From Lamellibrachia columna (lineage: Eukaryota; Annelida; Polychaeta; Sabellida; Siboglinidae), in assembly GCA_963662155.1 (NCBI GenBank), contig OY759265.1, positions 38,962,048 to 39,026,047 of the forward strand: a stretch of 64,000 nt of DNA, in the 5' to 3' direction. A program made the position numbers and the translations under genes. Positions within the stretch are counted from its first letter, which is position 1. Every line of letters begins with the position of its first letter. Positions 20,470-61,466 of the stretch are shown here, one piece after another. The notes beneath the pieces are model-generated. The model was given only the letters and a program-made list of their open reading frames with translations. It was not told the DNA's origin and ran no database searches.

Positions 20470-21797
20470 AGTGGTATACTGATTTGTTCTACTGTTTCCA
20501 TTAGTAATTTTGGAGGAATCCCATCCACTCCCGGTGATTTGTTATCCTTCATTGCCTTTATTTTCTTAGCTACCAATTCTGGAGTTACAACTAACGGACC
20601 TAAATAGTCAGATTTAGCCCCCTGAAATTTAGCATCAGCAACTGGTAATGAACTAATATCTTCTTTGGTAAACACTGAACTGAAGTAACCATTTAGGTCT
20701 TCCGCCATTAAAAACCCCTGTGATATTATATTTCCAGCACTGTCTTCTAGAGGTCCAACCTTGTCTTTTACGTTTTGTTTACTCCTGACATATGCATAAA
20801 AACTCTTGCTGTCATTTTTTATGTTACATGCTAGTTTTTGCTCATAGCTTCTTTTAGATTGTCTGATTTCAGTTGTAGCTGCATTAAGTGCCTCTTTGTA
20901 TTTTGCATAGTCTTCTTCCTTTCTGGTACGCCTATAAACCCTCCACATAGTTTGTTTTACCATTATTTTTCTAATAGCCTCTTTTGACAAGTGTTTCTTT
21001 CTACACCGTTTTCCTTGTTTTTGGAAGGGAACAAACTTATCGATGATACTCTCAATTTCATTTTTAGAATATTCCAACATTCAATTGCGGTCTTATTCAT
21101 CAGCATGTTATTCCAATCTAGCTTTGCTAAGTATTTTCTCATATCTTTGTAGTTACCTTTGTGGAAGTTTCTCTTGTACGTTTTCATTTTTTTACTTTCT
21201 GATTTTACATTGATGTCAAAATGTATTTGATTATGGTCACTATTACCCAATGGTTCAAATATTTTTACATTGTCCACTAATTATTTCTGTGATGACAAAA
21301 CTATATCTAATACATTTTCTCCCCTGGTTGGTTCTAGTACGTGCTGAGTAAGAAAGCTATCCTGGATTAAAAATAGAAATTTTTGGTCCTCAATCCCTGT
21401 GTTCTCTAGAGAATTCCATTGTATGTGTCCATGGTTAAAATCTCCCATTATGATACATTCCCCTTTACTAACTTCCTTTATAGCGTTTTTTATTTTTGTG
21501 TTGTCCTCTTCGTTTATGTTTGGACTTCGGTAAACTAATCCAATAGTTAATTTTGAATTTCCTGAAACAATTTTGCACCAAACAGCTTCATCACAATCTG
21601 CTTCCCTTTCTAGTTTTATTTCATAAGCCTGAATAGATTCTTTAACATATAAAATAACTCCCCCGCCCCTTCTTCCTATTCGATCTTTCCTAAACATTAC
21701 ATATCCTGTCAGTCCTAATTCAGCATCTGTTATATCTATGTTGGCCCATGATTCAGTTATACCAATTATGTGAGGGTCAATATCTTCTACCATAATT
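20470..21797 (-). mobile_element. CR1-like LINE, 5' half of the split element (endonuclease + RT start)
   Basis: The minus strand encodes an endonuclease domain truncated at its N terminus (from near IMVEDIDPHIIGITESW), a linker and the first RT residues up to METVEQISIPL. There the inner element interrupts it. A nonsense change (GAA to TAA, about 21281) follows LDIVLSSQK, and a frameshift lies near 21080-21090. Its missing 3' portion is the copy at 16036-17506. The 5' truncation near 21797 is typical of incomplete reverse transcription. Confidence 0.88.
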
Positions 21798-22256
21798 AAT
21801 TCGGCGATGCACACTGTTTCGTTTCCGTACAGGTTTTATTGGCGATAACCCGCTACAAAATACATCTGTCGAACTGCAAAGAATAATAAGAACAATAAGT
21901 TAACTTGTTAGGGCGAAGTGTATTAAATAAAGCTAACAGTAAGCCTAAGCCTAATTACGCATCATACTAGACTAACTATCAAAACTACAATAGTACTATA
22001 CTTTAGAAATAACACAATTATACTGCACTGTATATAGGCGGATAGCACATAGAACGTAGCCTAACAGCGATAGGCGCACATGACCTACATAAACACGTGT
22101 AGCGGCGTGGACAATAAGCTTAGAGCTGTGCTGCTAGCGGGCCGACTTTCGCTAGATGTACGTAATACGATAGATGCTATGAAACAAACGAATCTATTTC
22201 TAAGTTATGTATACATTCTAATTACTACGTCAGATGCTTCGTGGGCTTGGACTTCA
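21798..22256. other. Unassigned segment between CR1 and coding remnant
   Basis: No exon, repeat match or terminal inverted repeat is recognised. It is not satellite sequence, so the 1.6-kb array does not resume beyond the CR1 block. It could be a non-coding or LTR portion of the element that carries the following reading frame. Confidence 0.3.
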
Positions 22257-23156
22257 TGACGGCTATGTACTGTGCAGGGGCCCTCATTGGGCTACATCTG
22301 GTTGAGCCATACCTGTCTCGGACCCAATCATCGGACAGACACAACCTACACCAAGATCATCCCAGCATTCCAGCAGCTGTATCATGAGCTGGTATATACA
22401 GATGCAACTACTCTCTTGAAAATAGATGAACCAGCCTTCAAATGTGCGTCCAATGAGAGATTCAAACACTCGAGGTACGATGAGGACATCTGAGATGTCA
22501 TAGCCAAGGTAGCCGCCCCATTCCGACCCCAAGTGATAAAACTCCTGAAGATGTTCCTCCCCAAGCTGGCTGCTGGTTTCCAGAAGCAAATGGGTGACAT
22601 ATTTAGCTTTGGGAACTGTGATGAGTATACAAAGCATTCAGTTTCCCACATGGACACACAGAAGCTAGAGAAGGCACCAATCCACAACCCGGCCGCAGAG
22701 CGGAGTGTCGGCTTCGTGAACTACGAGCTCTCGACTAGGAGTGCCAAGCAGCTTGGCAATGCATCTGCAGCGCAAGTGAAAGCGACATACCTGATTGACC
22801 GACGATAGTGGCAGTGTGGTCAGAAAAGGAGGCAGGATACCACAAATCTAGCTGATCTGGCATTGCACACAAGACAGCAAGACCTGAAGAAGCAAAGCCT
22901 GCAGGACAAGGCAATTGTTAATCTAGCAGTGGACAAGAAGAGAAACGAAGACTTAGATGCACTGAAGGCTATGGGAGTCCCATTCACAACAGCTGATGCA
23001 GTTGATGAGTACACTGCAGCCACTGACATAGATGAAGGAACCAAATTAGTATCTACCTGGTGGTTTCGCTATGCTCGTGACACATCACTTTCCCTATCAA
23101 AAATAAGTGATCTGTTCCGCCTCATAAAGGACCACATTAATGTTTGCTGTGTATAA
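22257..23156 (+). pseudogene. Intronless coding remnant of unknown function with two stops
   Basis: One plus-strand frame runs about 295 codons from just after 22256 to a TAA at 23154. It is broken only by TGA (22491-22493) and TAG (22806-22808); the three open segments share the same frame. The composition is protein-like: an amphipathic segment (VIKLLKMFLPKLAAGFQKQM), then NPAAERSVGFVNYELSTRSA, then a Lys/Asp-rich helical part (QQDLKKQSLQDKAIVNLAVD). I do not recognise a named family. A retroposed or transposon-borne host protein is likely. The flanks are more G+C-rich than the LINEs. Confidence 0.55.
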
Positions 23157-23540
23157 CTACATTTCTATTGAAGAGTGAACTCCTCAAAATGGTTTTTTAT
23201 GCTGATTTTCAGAGTTATTATCACCATTCGGAGTTCGTTTTCCAGGCGAAATGCTTTTTCGGGAATTGACCAGTTGATAAAACAAACATGACTATTTTCT
23301 CACTCAGATAGACCATCTCCATATTTTAGAGTTGGTACCTAACAATATTAGCACTGACAACACCCCTGATCACTAGGACCTTGAACGGGTATTGAAGTAT
23401 GCCTTGGTGCAATTAAGCGGTTTTGTTAAGGCAATCTAAGGTCCCGATTTGGGAAAGTACATTTTAGGGCCGGGAAAGTAGATATGTCACTTTTGCGCAT
23501 GTTTTCACATATATACTGGTTCGTGCAAATGGCACCGTTG

Positions 23541-24003
23541 AATTCAAGCAAAGCTTAACAAAATCGTGCGTAGTTCATCCCTGGATAATTCATACGACCA
23601 AGAGCTGCCGAAACGTACTAAACTTTTCTCTGCTGCCTGAAGCCACGCCGAAAATAGGAGCAGTACTTCCATCGCACAGAAAAGCAAACGGTCATCTTTC
23701 ACAACGAGAAACTCTTCTTTTAAAGCCGACACAATGTTGGAGTCAATGAGATTCTCCTGCGACGCAGCTTCGTAGACACAACATGACTGCGACAAATTCA
23801 AACAAACATAAAAGGACTTGCAACTAAGCAGCAAAGCTTCATCGACAGTTGCGAAGTCGGCGAACAGATAGCTGAAAGCTGTCCAGTACACCAACAAGAA
23901 CCTGCCTGGCATCTCCGACACTGGCTTCGTCTTCGCCGCAGAATCAACTGGTGAACGTGAAACACAGAAAGTTGCAGCTCTCAGAATGAACTTTTCATAG
24001 CGT
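23541..24003 (-). other. Unidentified open reading frame
   Basis: A minus-strand frame of about 150 codons contains an M at 23921 (MSEMPGRFLLVYWTAFSYLF) and reads through Leu/Cys-rich sequence to a stop at 23544. It lies 340 bp downstream of the stray phosphatase first exon but does not resemble that gene's exon 2. It could be an exon, a transposon fragment or chance. Confidence 0.25.
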
Positions 24004-24344
24004 GTGTGATTTAGGTCATCTCGTTTCTAGAGTAGTCGCATATGACGCTATCAACAAAGGCTCTGTCAAAACAAGTACAGTGAATCGTGTGGGAACACAT
24101 ACGTATCAGACGCGCTGCCTCTTGTGCATATAAAGTATTTTGAAGGCACGCGACCGAGTTGTACGACGATGACACAGTCATAGCTTTTATTGCACATCTA
24201 CAGCGCCATTGTTGGTCATAGTTCACGTTGTTACAGTTAACGTCAGCCGTCCGCGGGCTTCAGAGAAACAGGAAGTAAAATTCAATGTAAACAAGCTGTG
24301 ACATTTGACGGACTCCGGCCATGTTGTTCGCTATTACGACCTAC

Positions 24345-24399
24345 CTGAAGTACAGTGATCCGTCAGAACAGTCAGCAAAACCGCTAGTACGAACAGCAT
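24345..24399 (-). pseudogene. Stray signal-peptide first exon, paralog of the phosphatase exon 1
   Basis: The 55-nt exon starts with ATG at 24399 and encodes MLFVLAVLLTVLTDHCTS plus one base, then donor GTAGGTCG. The true gene's exon 1 (57063-57009) is also 55 nt, ends in the same TACTTCAG|GTAGGTCG and encodes a closely related signal peptide. Homology extends upstream (24400-24720 against 57064-57380) and into the intron (24235-24344 against 56890-57008). No downstream exons of a second phosphatase are visible in the window. It is therefore either an orphan duplicate or the start of a gene whose other exons were displaced. Confidence 0.65.
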
Positions 24400-24960
24400 C
24401 GTGAGAGGGGCACATAGGTCCAATACGTTCCCCTTAGACGCTCCTACAGTAAGCACACGACACGGTCGACACTACTGCTCCCACCGAGTTGTAGCCGCTG
24501 ACAGCGACGTAAAGTTCACTCTCAACATACCTGCTCCGTTTATAGTCACTCACCCGTAACGGCCTGCAGTGCGTAGTCTTATCGAATAGATCAGTCATAT
24601 CGCATTGGCTCGCGGTGCATATGAAAGAGATCGGTCAGTGATACTGCTGTGTACTAGTTACCGAGACATAGAAGAGAACACAGGAATAACGGTGGACTTT
24701 CTCGAGTATAGACGTCGATTCAACGTAGTATTGGGGGGGGGGGATTGGGCTATGCCGCTGGCTTTAATTTTGTATTTGTTTTGTATGTAGCCGGTTGCGC
24801 CACTACATGGTAGCATGGAACACTAATGGGTGACTAAGCTTGTCCCCTTTGACCCCCCCCCCTGGTGAGATCTTAGATACGCCACTAATTCAACGACAGT
24901 GTTAGTGGTCTGTTCAACGAGTGCTAACGTAAGGTAGACATCCCAAAGGACACGAAGTAT

Positions 24961-25135
24961 TTAACAAGATTTAACAAGATTTGCCATCCAAGCCAAAGGC
25001 CCAGATGACAAGTGGACAAGGAAGCCATTGGCTTATCGAGAGTCCAACAATGTTCATCTCACTTACGTGTAACCCGCCCTCCTGAGATATGTGTCAACTT
25101 TGTTTTAAAACATATTCACGCTGCTAGCAGCAGAT
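24961..25135 (-). mobile_element. CR1-like LINE 3' tail fragment
   Basis: Starts with two AACAAGATTT units followed by GCCATCCAAGCCAAAGGCCC and the last codons of the RT C-terminal region. It matches the 3' end of the copy at 16036. It is a heavily 5'-truncated insertion of the same family. Confidence 0.88.
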
Positions 25136-25950
25136 GATTAGATAATTAATAAAATTAGAGAGTTTTTGCAAGCCCACCTATCTCGATTCCCTTCCCGATC
25201 CCGATCTCGCTATACGTTCTACGTCATTGCTTCTTGTGTGTATACTATCGCGGCTGTGTCGATCAGATAGTGAAACACCGATCTAGCAGGCTCAATCGGT
25301 CAGTGATTTCCCTAATTATATTACTTTGAAATTATGGCTGAATCAAAATAAATAATTCAACAGAAAAAGTTGTTGACTGATTTGCTGCCTCATTGTATTT
25401 GCGAATGGGATTATTGCATATTTTTTAAGTGTGCACTATCTGTGGTAAGAAAATTACACGAAACCGGCGTCGATGGCACCGTAGATTTAGATTTAAACAA
25501 CGCGTTGTAGATCAGTCCTATTTTAAAAACAATACCACTATTCCAGCTTAAATTTAATGAAATGATGTACGATGCAAAAGTTAACAGGTATGGTTAACAT
25601 TTTATACTGTACTTTTATAAATAAAACATACTCCAGTTGCCTAACTTCGACTTCGATTCGTGCACGTTTTGTTTTGATTCGCGTATGCAACGTTAGCACA
25701 ACAATCCGACTATTATATCTTTGTGGTAAGCGTCAGCACGTTTCTTGTATAGATACAATGGCTGCGCTGATCGACAGCTTAGTGCCATCACCATATCCCC
25801 TCTGCATGGGGTAGTCGTCCCTTTTTAGTAGAGCAGATCAGAGTAATTTTTTAGGAGAATCGTTCAAACAGTGATACAGGCATGACACTTGGCATGGATA
25901 TTCCCATTGTGTCATACTTCAAATCCAATCGATTAGCCACTTGAAAAGCC
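25136..25950. other. No gene recognised
   Basis: Unique-looking sequence. A short Cys-x2-Cys-like reading (CTICGKKITRNRRRWHR, about 25432-25480) is the only protein-like feature, and it is too short to assign. Confidence 0.3.
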
Positions 25951-26550
<600 letters not shown>

Positions 26551-27026
26551 GATTGTTCAAATGATCTCCATTGAAGTCCTCTTTTTGTCAATATATCGGC
26601 ATCTACGTGACATAGGATCTTGATTTCACAGCTAACCCTATATTGTCAGGGGCATGTAATTCAATGGATCTACCCACGAAAGGCGTATAATGATCTACTC
26701 ACTCATAATCTACTCACAGTATGCGCACAATGATCACTGGAGTTGTTGACATATCCGCGAACATCAATACGTTGAAACAACCAGGGACAATTACCACCAA
26801 CAGCGAATACAATACGGAACTTCAGCTATGGTTCACACATAGGAAACACATCACAACAGCTTCAGCATATACTTAAATGTGTTAGCGAGACAACAACCAA
26901 GTAAGCGGACATTTTACAGCTACGACAAAGCAAACTTTGAAGAAAAAAAATTAAACGCTTCTCAACCTAGATTGGGAAACAAGCTGGCTGAACTGATCAC
27001 ACAGGAAACAATAAACAAATTAGAAT

Positions 27027-27480
27027 CCATCCATCCAGCCATTCATCCATCCATCTATCATATTTCATAGACAGTGTCCAATCCATCGAAGGCGCCGCTG
27101 TTGCAGCAGCTGTTCTGCACCTGGGCTTGTGCCGGATACCTCCCTGCGACCTGGTCTCTCCTCTAGCTGCTCTGGCGACATGCTCTCCACCTTGGTGACA
27201 CGTCATATAAGCATCAGTGTAGGAATTGCTCCACGCCAGTAACTTGGGCCTTGTGCATCGGCCAGCACTCTCCTTATGCACTTGGTCTTGGCAACGTTAA
27301 CACGCAGATCGACGAAAACACACGCCGCCTGTAGTTGCACTAGGGTATGTATGTTTCGTCAGAGGACATAATGATAAGCTCATCTGCTTATCCCAGCCAT
27401 CAAGCATTAATGTCATGCCTCTGTACGTGATCGCATGGCCAGGTCCAGCACTAGGGCAAAAACCGCAGGACCTTTAAGGA
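27027..27480 (-). mobile_element. Degenerate non-LTR retrotransposon fragment with (TGGA)n tail
   Basis: Minus-strand frames contain weak RT signatures: a palm-like ADELIIMSSDE stretch and RRLRWIGH/GAFDGLD, as in C-terminal regions of RTE- or CR1-type enzymes. Several stops and frameshifts are present. The sequence ends at a GGAT tetranucleotide tail (27027-27058). The family is uncertain. Confidence 0.45.
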
Positions 27481-27735
<255 letters not shown>

Positions 27736-27759
27736 GGGGTTTGTTTAATAATAATAATA

Positions 27760-28815
27760 ATAATGTAATATGTAATAACATTACTAACTTAATCACAACT
27801 TGTTGTGATAATCTGTTTTCAAAACATGAACATGCACAGAATGACCACAACACTAAAGTATTAAAGTTAAGCTATTCCCATCTTCCTTTACCAGACAGTT
27901 ATGTCATCAAAGTGTAACAATTGTCAACATTAATTGTAGATATTAAAACTGTTCTTAAATTAAATTTGACATACAGATTGAGATGTAGACAGCACACGTT
28001 GTCGCAAATCGTGTTATGTTAGACGCCAGCTAACTGGTGATGTGTAACAAATATATGCAAGAAATTGGATAAATTAGCTTGATTGCGTCCTTCTCAATGC
28101 ACAAGGAAAGAAGACGGCAAATTCCATCAGTTTGCTTAGATTCAAAATGTTATTACGCAAACCTGACGTAAGCCTGTCCAGAATCATTGAACTATTTCTT
28201 GTTTGTAGTCTTACTGACCAGGGCCAAATTTGATCCAACCATCAAATCCAGTTATGAAACCAATGGCTTCATTGTTCAACTACCACCGTGAATGTGTTAC
28301 TTTTGGGTGGCAATCTTATTCAATCATGTTTAATCCTGCTAAACTTGACTCATCAAAGTATTTGCTATTTAGAGGTTTCAGATTTTTCACCAATCCACCG
28401 GTAATACATCAGTAGAAAGTTATATCGTAGCAACATATATATTTCCGTTTGACAAATACAGTCTTAACAAGCGAGGATGACTTTATTATTATATGCATAG
28501 CATATCGTACAACAAGTATTAAGAAAATATATATTCACTAGAATGTGATAAGATTGACGTGAGAATGCCGAAATATATCATATCTCCAAAACAATAGCGT
28601 GTAAAATATACAATCCATGCACAATCTTTGCTTTTAAGCAATAGCAATGCCACATTAATCAAAGTAGTGCATGTGTGCTGTCGAATCGCAATGCATAACA
28701 TTATTCTTGAAACCACAGCGTATTTTACTATGCGTATAACTACAAAATGCGTAGCTGGCAAAATAGCATTTAAACATTGATACAAAGAACAACACAATAG
28801 TAAATATCGATAACG
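27760..28815. other. No gene recognised
   Basis: A+T-rich sequence with no exon, transposon terminus or long open frame that I can support. Confidence 0.3.
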
Positions 28816-28822
28816 CGTGTAC

Positions 28823-29170
<348 letters not shown>

Positions 29171-29385
29171 TAGCAACCATTCGAACAATAATGTGCGATA
29201 AAACATTAACTTTTTTCTAATCTGGTTAAACATTCTGAACACATTAATGGAGTGACGGTTTATGAATGCTATTCACAAAGCAAAGTTCAGCACGTATCAT
29301 CCGCTTGGTGGTGCTGGGTTCATCCGTTGCGACCCGCCACGGGGTGATGTGCACAGCCATCAATGCTTACCACTGTTTCGCTGTT

Positions 29386-57063
<27,678 letters not shown>

Positions 57064-57380
57064 CTTGCGAGGGCACGTAGGTCCAAGACGCCCCGCCATA
57101 GAAGCTAATGTAGTACGCTAATGACACTGTCGACACTACTGCTCCTACTGTGTTGTAGACGTGACCGCGACCCAACATGAACGTTCACCTGACCTGGTTC
57201 GCTTACACCCTCACCCGTGTCGGCCCGCGGCGAACACGTTATAAATATATCGTTCAGTGATACCGGTTTGCTCCGTAACGCACTTACTCGGACAAACAAT
57301 AGAGCATATAACAACGGTGGAATTGTTCGGGGGTCACGTCGACTCAACAATACCGTGGCGGCGTAGTGGCTAGTGCAGTG
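57064..57380 (-). promoter_or_regulatory. Putative phosphatase promoter/5' region, duplicated at 24400-24720
   Basis: Sequence upstream of exon 1 is recognisably homologous to the segment upstream of the stray exon: both have GTCGACACTACTGCTCC, a shared GTTGTAG, CACCCGT and CGTTCAGTGATAC or GGTCAGTGATAC. A TATA-like TATATTTATAA lies on the minus strand at 57238-57252, about 180 bp from the ATG. It is absent from the second copy, so its role is unproven. Confidence 0.4.
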
Positions 57381-57832
57381 CTAACGGAAGGTACATGAAC
57401 TATAAAGGGTCCGAAATAAAGTTATTAAAAGGAACGTGTAAATTTTATATAAGAACATGCATATCTTCACAAAGAATGATAAATAATTGAACACAAAGAT
57501 ACATTGTCTGGATTACCTCGCTGAAACACTAGCAGTGTGACTACTAACAACCGAATTGTCAAATGTCTGACAGGACGATCCACAAAAAAATGTATGACAA
57601 TCGTTGGGCGTATGTTCACGGGCGTGGATTGCCCCAGAACGCATAATTTAAAGCACAGTGAAACAAGGTATCCGTAGCCCTTAACCTGGGGAGCAGCGCC
57701 AAATGTTTGTCAAATCCTAGATCCGCCCTCGGGAATGTCGATAAAAGTATCACTGCAGTGTTTCCCACCCTTGTTAATGTCATCGGCCCCTTTTGAAATG
57801 CTTCTTAGTCCATCGCCTTCCTACGGGAAATG

Positions 57833-59514
57833 CAGGGTTGGCATGTAACGAAGTAAAAGTACTTCGTTACAATACTTGAGTAGTTATTTCAAGTAATTGG
57901 CGTGTAACGAAGTAGAATTTTGACTAAATACTGTTTACTTGTACTGAAGTAGTTTTATCTAAAGTAACGCGACTTTTTACTCCGTTATTTTTATTTACTT
58001 CGCAATATATTTTCGTTACATTTTTTGTGAAACCGCTGCTGCCGGTGGCGCTCCACCGTCAACGACATTTCAAAAACTGTTCATAGTCGCCAGGCCAAAA
58101 GCTAATAATATCATTCAATCGCATGCCAGTTCGCGATCATATTTGCATGCATACCTCTCTTCGGGAAATCGACGCATCCACTGTTTTATATCTACGTCAG
58201 TGAACGAACTCTGCCAAATACTGGCATAGGTCAGGACAAGGCCGTTGACATGAAATGTCACTTCGAGCACACATCGCTTGAACGCCATCTCAAACCACGA
58301 TGCAAATGTCTCCGTTGCACCATATAAACTATTAATCAGTAAGTTTCCAATACGTATTATAAATATAAAAAATTGCAATTTCGACAATGTATTTATAATC
58401 CCCATACACTGACACAATTCTGATATTCATGAGCGAACGTGCATCGTGGATCGAGAACGAGAACCGATTTTCGCCCATTGGCATTGTCAGCATCGGTCTT
58501 ACCGGCTTACGCCAGCATTAAACAGCATTTTACTTTCACGAATAAAATTCATATTGAGATGTTTACTAAATTCATAATAATGATTACTCTACAGAACTAA
58601 ACAGTAAAGAATTGGTACTCTGCCATTTGGCGACATCTTTTCCAGCAATGGTTTATTCAAGCTGACCCATAAATAATATCAAAGACAAGGACAGGGACAG
58701 GTCAGTTTTAATTGCAATTAGCAACAGCATTCCTCTGCTGAACTGATCTGTGTTCTGATCAATCCTAGCCCCAGCTGGTACCAAGTAACCAACACAGCTA
58801 GCTGCTAAAGCGTGTTGTTTCAATGTTTGTGTGAGCTGATAAGACATGTCTGGGAAGACATGAGAAGGTGGGGGTTCACAAGCCAGATGGCTTCATCAAC
58901 TAGGCATCAAATGACTTTGTTAATTTTACTATGGGCAGTGCTAGGTTGTATTACATCTGACCAATTTCCCTGAGAGGCTACTACTAGTACTGGACTGGCC
59001 CTCTACCTACTCAGATACAATCACACCTGCGTATACATATCCTGTTGTACAATCTAGCTCCTCCCATACCTCAGTGGAACAGATCGATAAAAAGACAGGT
59101 TATGCCTCATCATTAATTAAGTTCTGTATTTAACTGAAATTATTTGATATTGTGAGCGCTCATTAAAGATAATGTAATTTTCCAAGCATCCAAGTGAGCA
59201 CCAAGTTCAATGGTGGCAGACCGATTGACCAGCTAAGGCTGTCTGGGAGCATATTGTTATAGGCAGAGTGGTAGCAAAACAGTTGTCAGAAGCAAGTTGT
59301 ATAATTTATATAATATTACTCATGATTTTGTTGCTATTTCTAAGTGTTGTACTTTTACTTCTACGTTTACTTCAAGTACTTTTGAAAAGTAGTTTTACTT
59401 TTTACTCAAGTACTTTTTTTTTACAAAGTCATTTTACTTTTACTCAAGTAGTTTTTAGGTGAATTACTTTTACTTTTACTCAAGTACAAAATTAAAGTAA
59501 TTCAGTCAACCCTG
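57833..59514. mobile_element. Non-autonomous hAT element with TIRs and 8-bp target duplication
   Basis: The ends are CAGGGTTGGCATGTAACG (left) and, as reverse complement, CAGGGTTGACTGAATTAC (right). Flanking 8-mers GGGAAATG (57825-57832) and TGGAAATG (59515-59522) differ at one base, as expected for a hAT target duplication. Sub-terminal regions are rich in AAGTACTT-type motifs (GTACTTGAGTA), as in other hAT ends. No transposase is encoded; a 100-codon minus frame (58417-58115) shows no hAT motif. Confidence 0.88.
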
Positions 59515-59522
59515 TGGAAATG

Positions 59523-61143
59523 ACGGAAATCAGAAAATAAATAATTCATGTGAAACCACAGTTAAAGCGTCTTTCTACAAGGTTGGATGTCGAAAACGCC
59601 AGCAGGAGCAGCAGCTTCTCCTCCCACAGCCGATGGCACTTTGTGGACGTGTCGCCGCCGTTCTACAACGCCTAGTAACCACAGTGTTGAGAATGTGTTT
59701 CTGTATCGCCGTCGTGCTTCAGGTCAGTTAGTTAGTTAGCAGATAAGGGATTCAAGCCCCAGGCAAGGATGAGCAAATGTTGTTGATCTACTGAGTTTGT
59801 CTTGGCGCCATTATTGTAAGTGATATGTATGCACCAGCAAGGTGGCATCGGCTTAAGAACCATCAATGTCGGAAACTGTCCGAATCCAGGATGGATTTAC
59901 TTGTATAGTGTCAGTTCGCCGATGAATGACATGATCAGATTCTTGCAGTGGATGATATCGTTGTGTTTGCCTTGCAATAAAACATTGACGACCGATTGTG
60001 TTGTCTCTCGAAGATATCTGGAAGATAGAAAATGTCCCATTTGGCTGCCTTCAAGCGTACTATATAGATCACTGTCGTGCTATTCTAGAATCTCAACAAT
60101 CGTATTAAACAGTTCCGCTATTCGGTAGGGGCAATCCCTTTTGAAGGGTGTCTTACTTGTATTCGTAGAAGCAATATTTCAAATGTATATTTGCTATCCC
60201 ATAACAACTCAGTCGTTCAACAAGCGATTCTTAAATTTGTTAATTAGATAATAATCAATTCAATAACAAATTGATGTCTTGGTTTTCGCAAATAACTTCT
60301 ATAATTGTACATATATCTATAGCATATATGTGTATAAACAACCAGCATGCAGCCATTATAATGATCTCGAGATTTACATTGCTGCCATATTTCGATCATA
60401 TCAAAATAAGTTTGTTCAAGCAACCAGACGATATTTGTTGCAGACACAATTTTCTCCCCCCCCCCACCCAGCCACAAAAATCGCCCACACTGGGAACCAC
60501 TGAATCCAATGCCTTATCTGTCCAAGTGCTATGTGCCGTTTTTATTGTACGGCAATCTTGGTAATTAACTCGTTATTAATGCAACAATCAAAATTTATCA
60601 AAACTGCATTTTGCGTATTGCTACTGAGGAGGTCTGAATGAGAAACTTTTAAAGAAAGTTTCAATTATAAAAGATGTGTTGCGTGATACAGATAATGCAA
60701 GTAGTACTTCTTTTTAGCCAGCGACGAGCTGATGTCATTGTTCTCTGTTTTATGCACATAGTATTTGTACGTGTTGTTTTAATGTAATTGTACACCATGT
60801 AGTAGGAATAATAGTATTATACCTAGCGCCGTCACATACGTCTCATTGTTGGAAATCGAGACGTATTCTAAACAGTCTAATGCTTTGGATCTATTACATT
60901 ATTAAAGTGCACTTCTAGTCTTGGTTTACTGCACTACATTACACACGTGTTATTCCCACGTCCCGCCTTGTCACACTGTCGTATCCTTGTTATTGCACAC
61001 GAAGAGGCGATGACCATGTACAAAGCATGTTAAAACTATTCAATGCCATCAGCAAATCTACTTTCATTGTTTGTAGATGAATCACACGTACATCATTTAC
61101 AACACGTAGGCCAATGTTAGTGAAACATGGTTAAACACTGCCA
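59523..61143. other. Mostly featureless stretch with one possible pseudo-exon
   Basis: The minus strand at 60120-59902 reads like coding sequence (FLSSRYLRETTQSVVNVLLQ, HNDIIHCKNLIMSFIGELTL) and ends at a GTAAAT donor. An in-frame TAG near 60080 precedes it. No family is recognised, and the remaining sequence shows nothing supportable. Confidence 0.3.
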
Positions 61144-61466
61144 TTAATCATAACACGTGATCATAATGTATTGAACTACACTGGTTATATAAGGAACTCT
61201 CCATTTTACAGTTTTATTTGTATAAGCCTGTCTTCCTGATAGTTGCCGTGTAGACACCCATTCTTCATTGTTTTTTGTTGTTAGCCATTTCGTACGGGAG
61301 GCAGTGTATGCGTCCCTCTCGTGTGAATACTGTTTTCGCACTGGTATGCCTTTCCAGTAACTAATCATGTATCTCAAAGTGTTTAGGTCGTCATTCATCT
61401 TAGCTTTCTTTGTAACTTCAAATTCCCGGAGAATCTTCTTCTTTTTCAACATTTCCTGTCTGGGTT
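61144..61466 (-). CDS. Possible terminal exon of an unidentified gene
   Basis: After a good acceptor (TTTTTTTTCCAG, 61478-61467) a phase-1 frame of about 107 codons runs to TAA at 61144. It is Lys/Arg-rich and helical at first (MLKKKKILREFEVTKKAKMN), then LRYMISYWKGIPVRKQYSHE. The composition looks coding, but no family is recognised and no upstream exon was found. Confidence 0.35.

Noticed and set aside
23541..24399. Linking the stray exon 1 (24345) to the open frame at 23.5-24.0 kb as a two-exon gene
   Set aside because: The candidate acceptor near 24015 leads to an immediate stop in the required phase, and the peptide has none of the Cys pattern of phosphatase exon 2.
24733..24880. G-run (24733-24743) and C-run (24855-24863) as inverted repeat ends of a MITE
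   Set aside because: Homopolymer complementarity alone is not evidence; the adjoining sequences do not pair and no target duplication was found.
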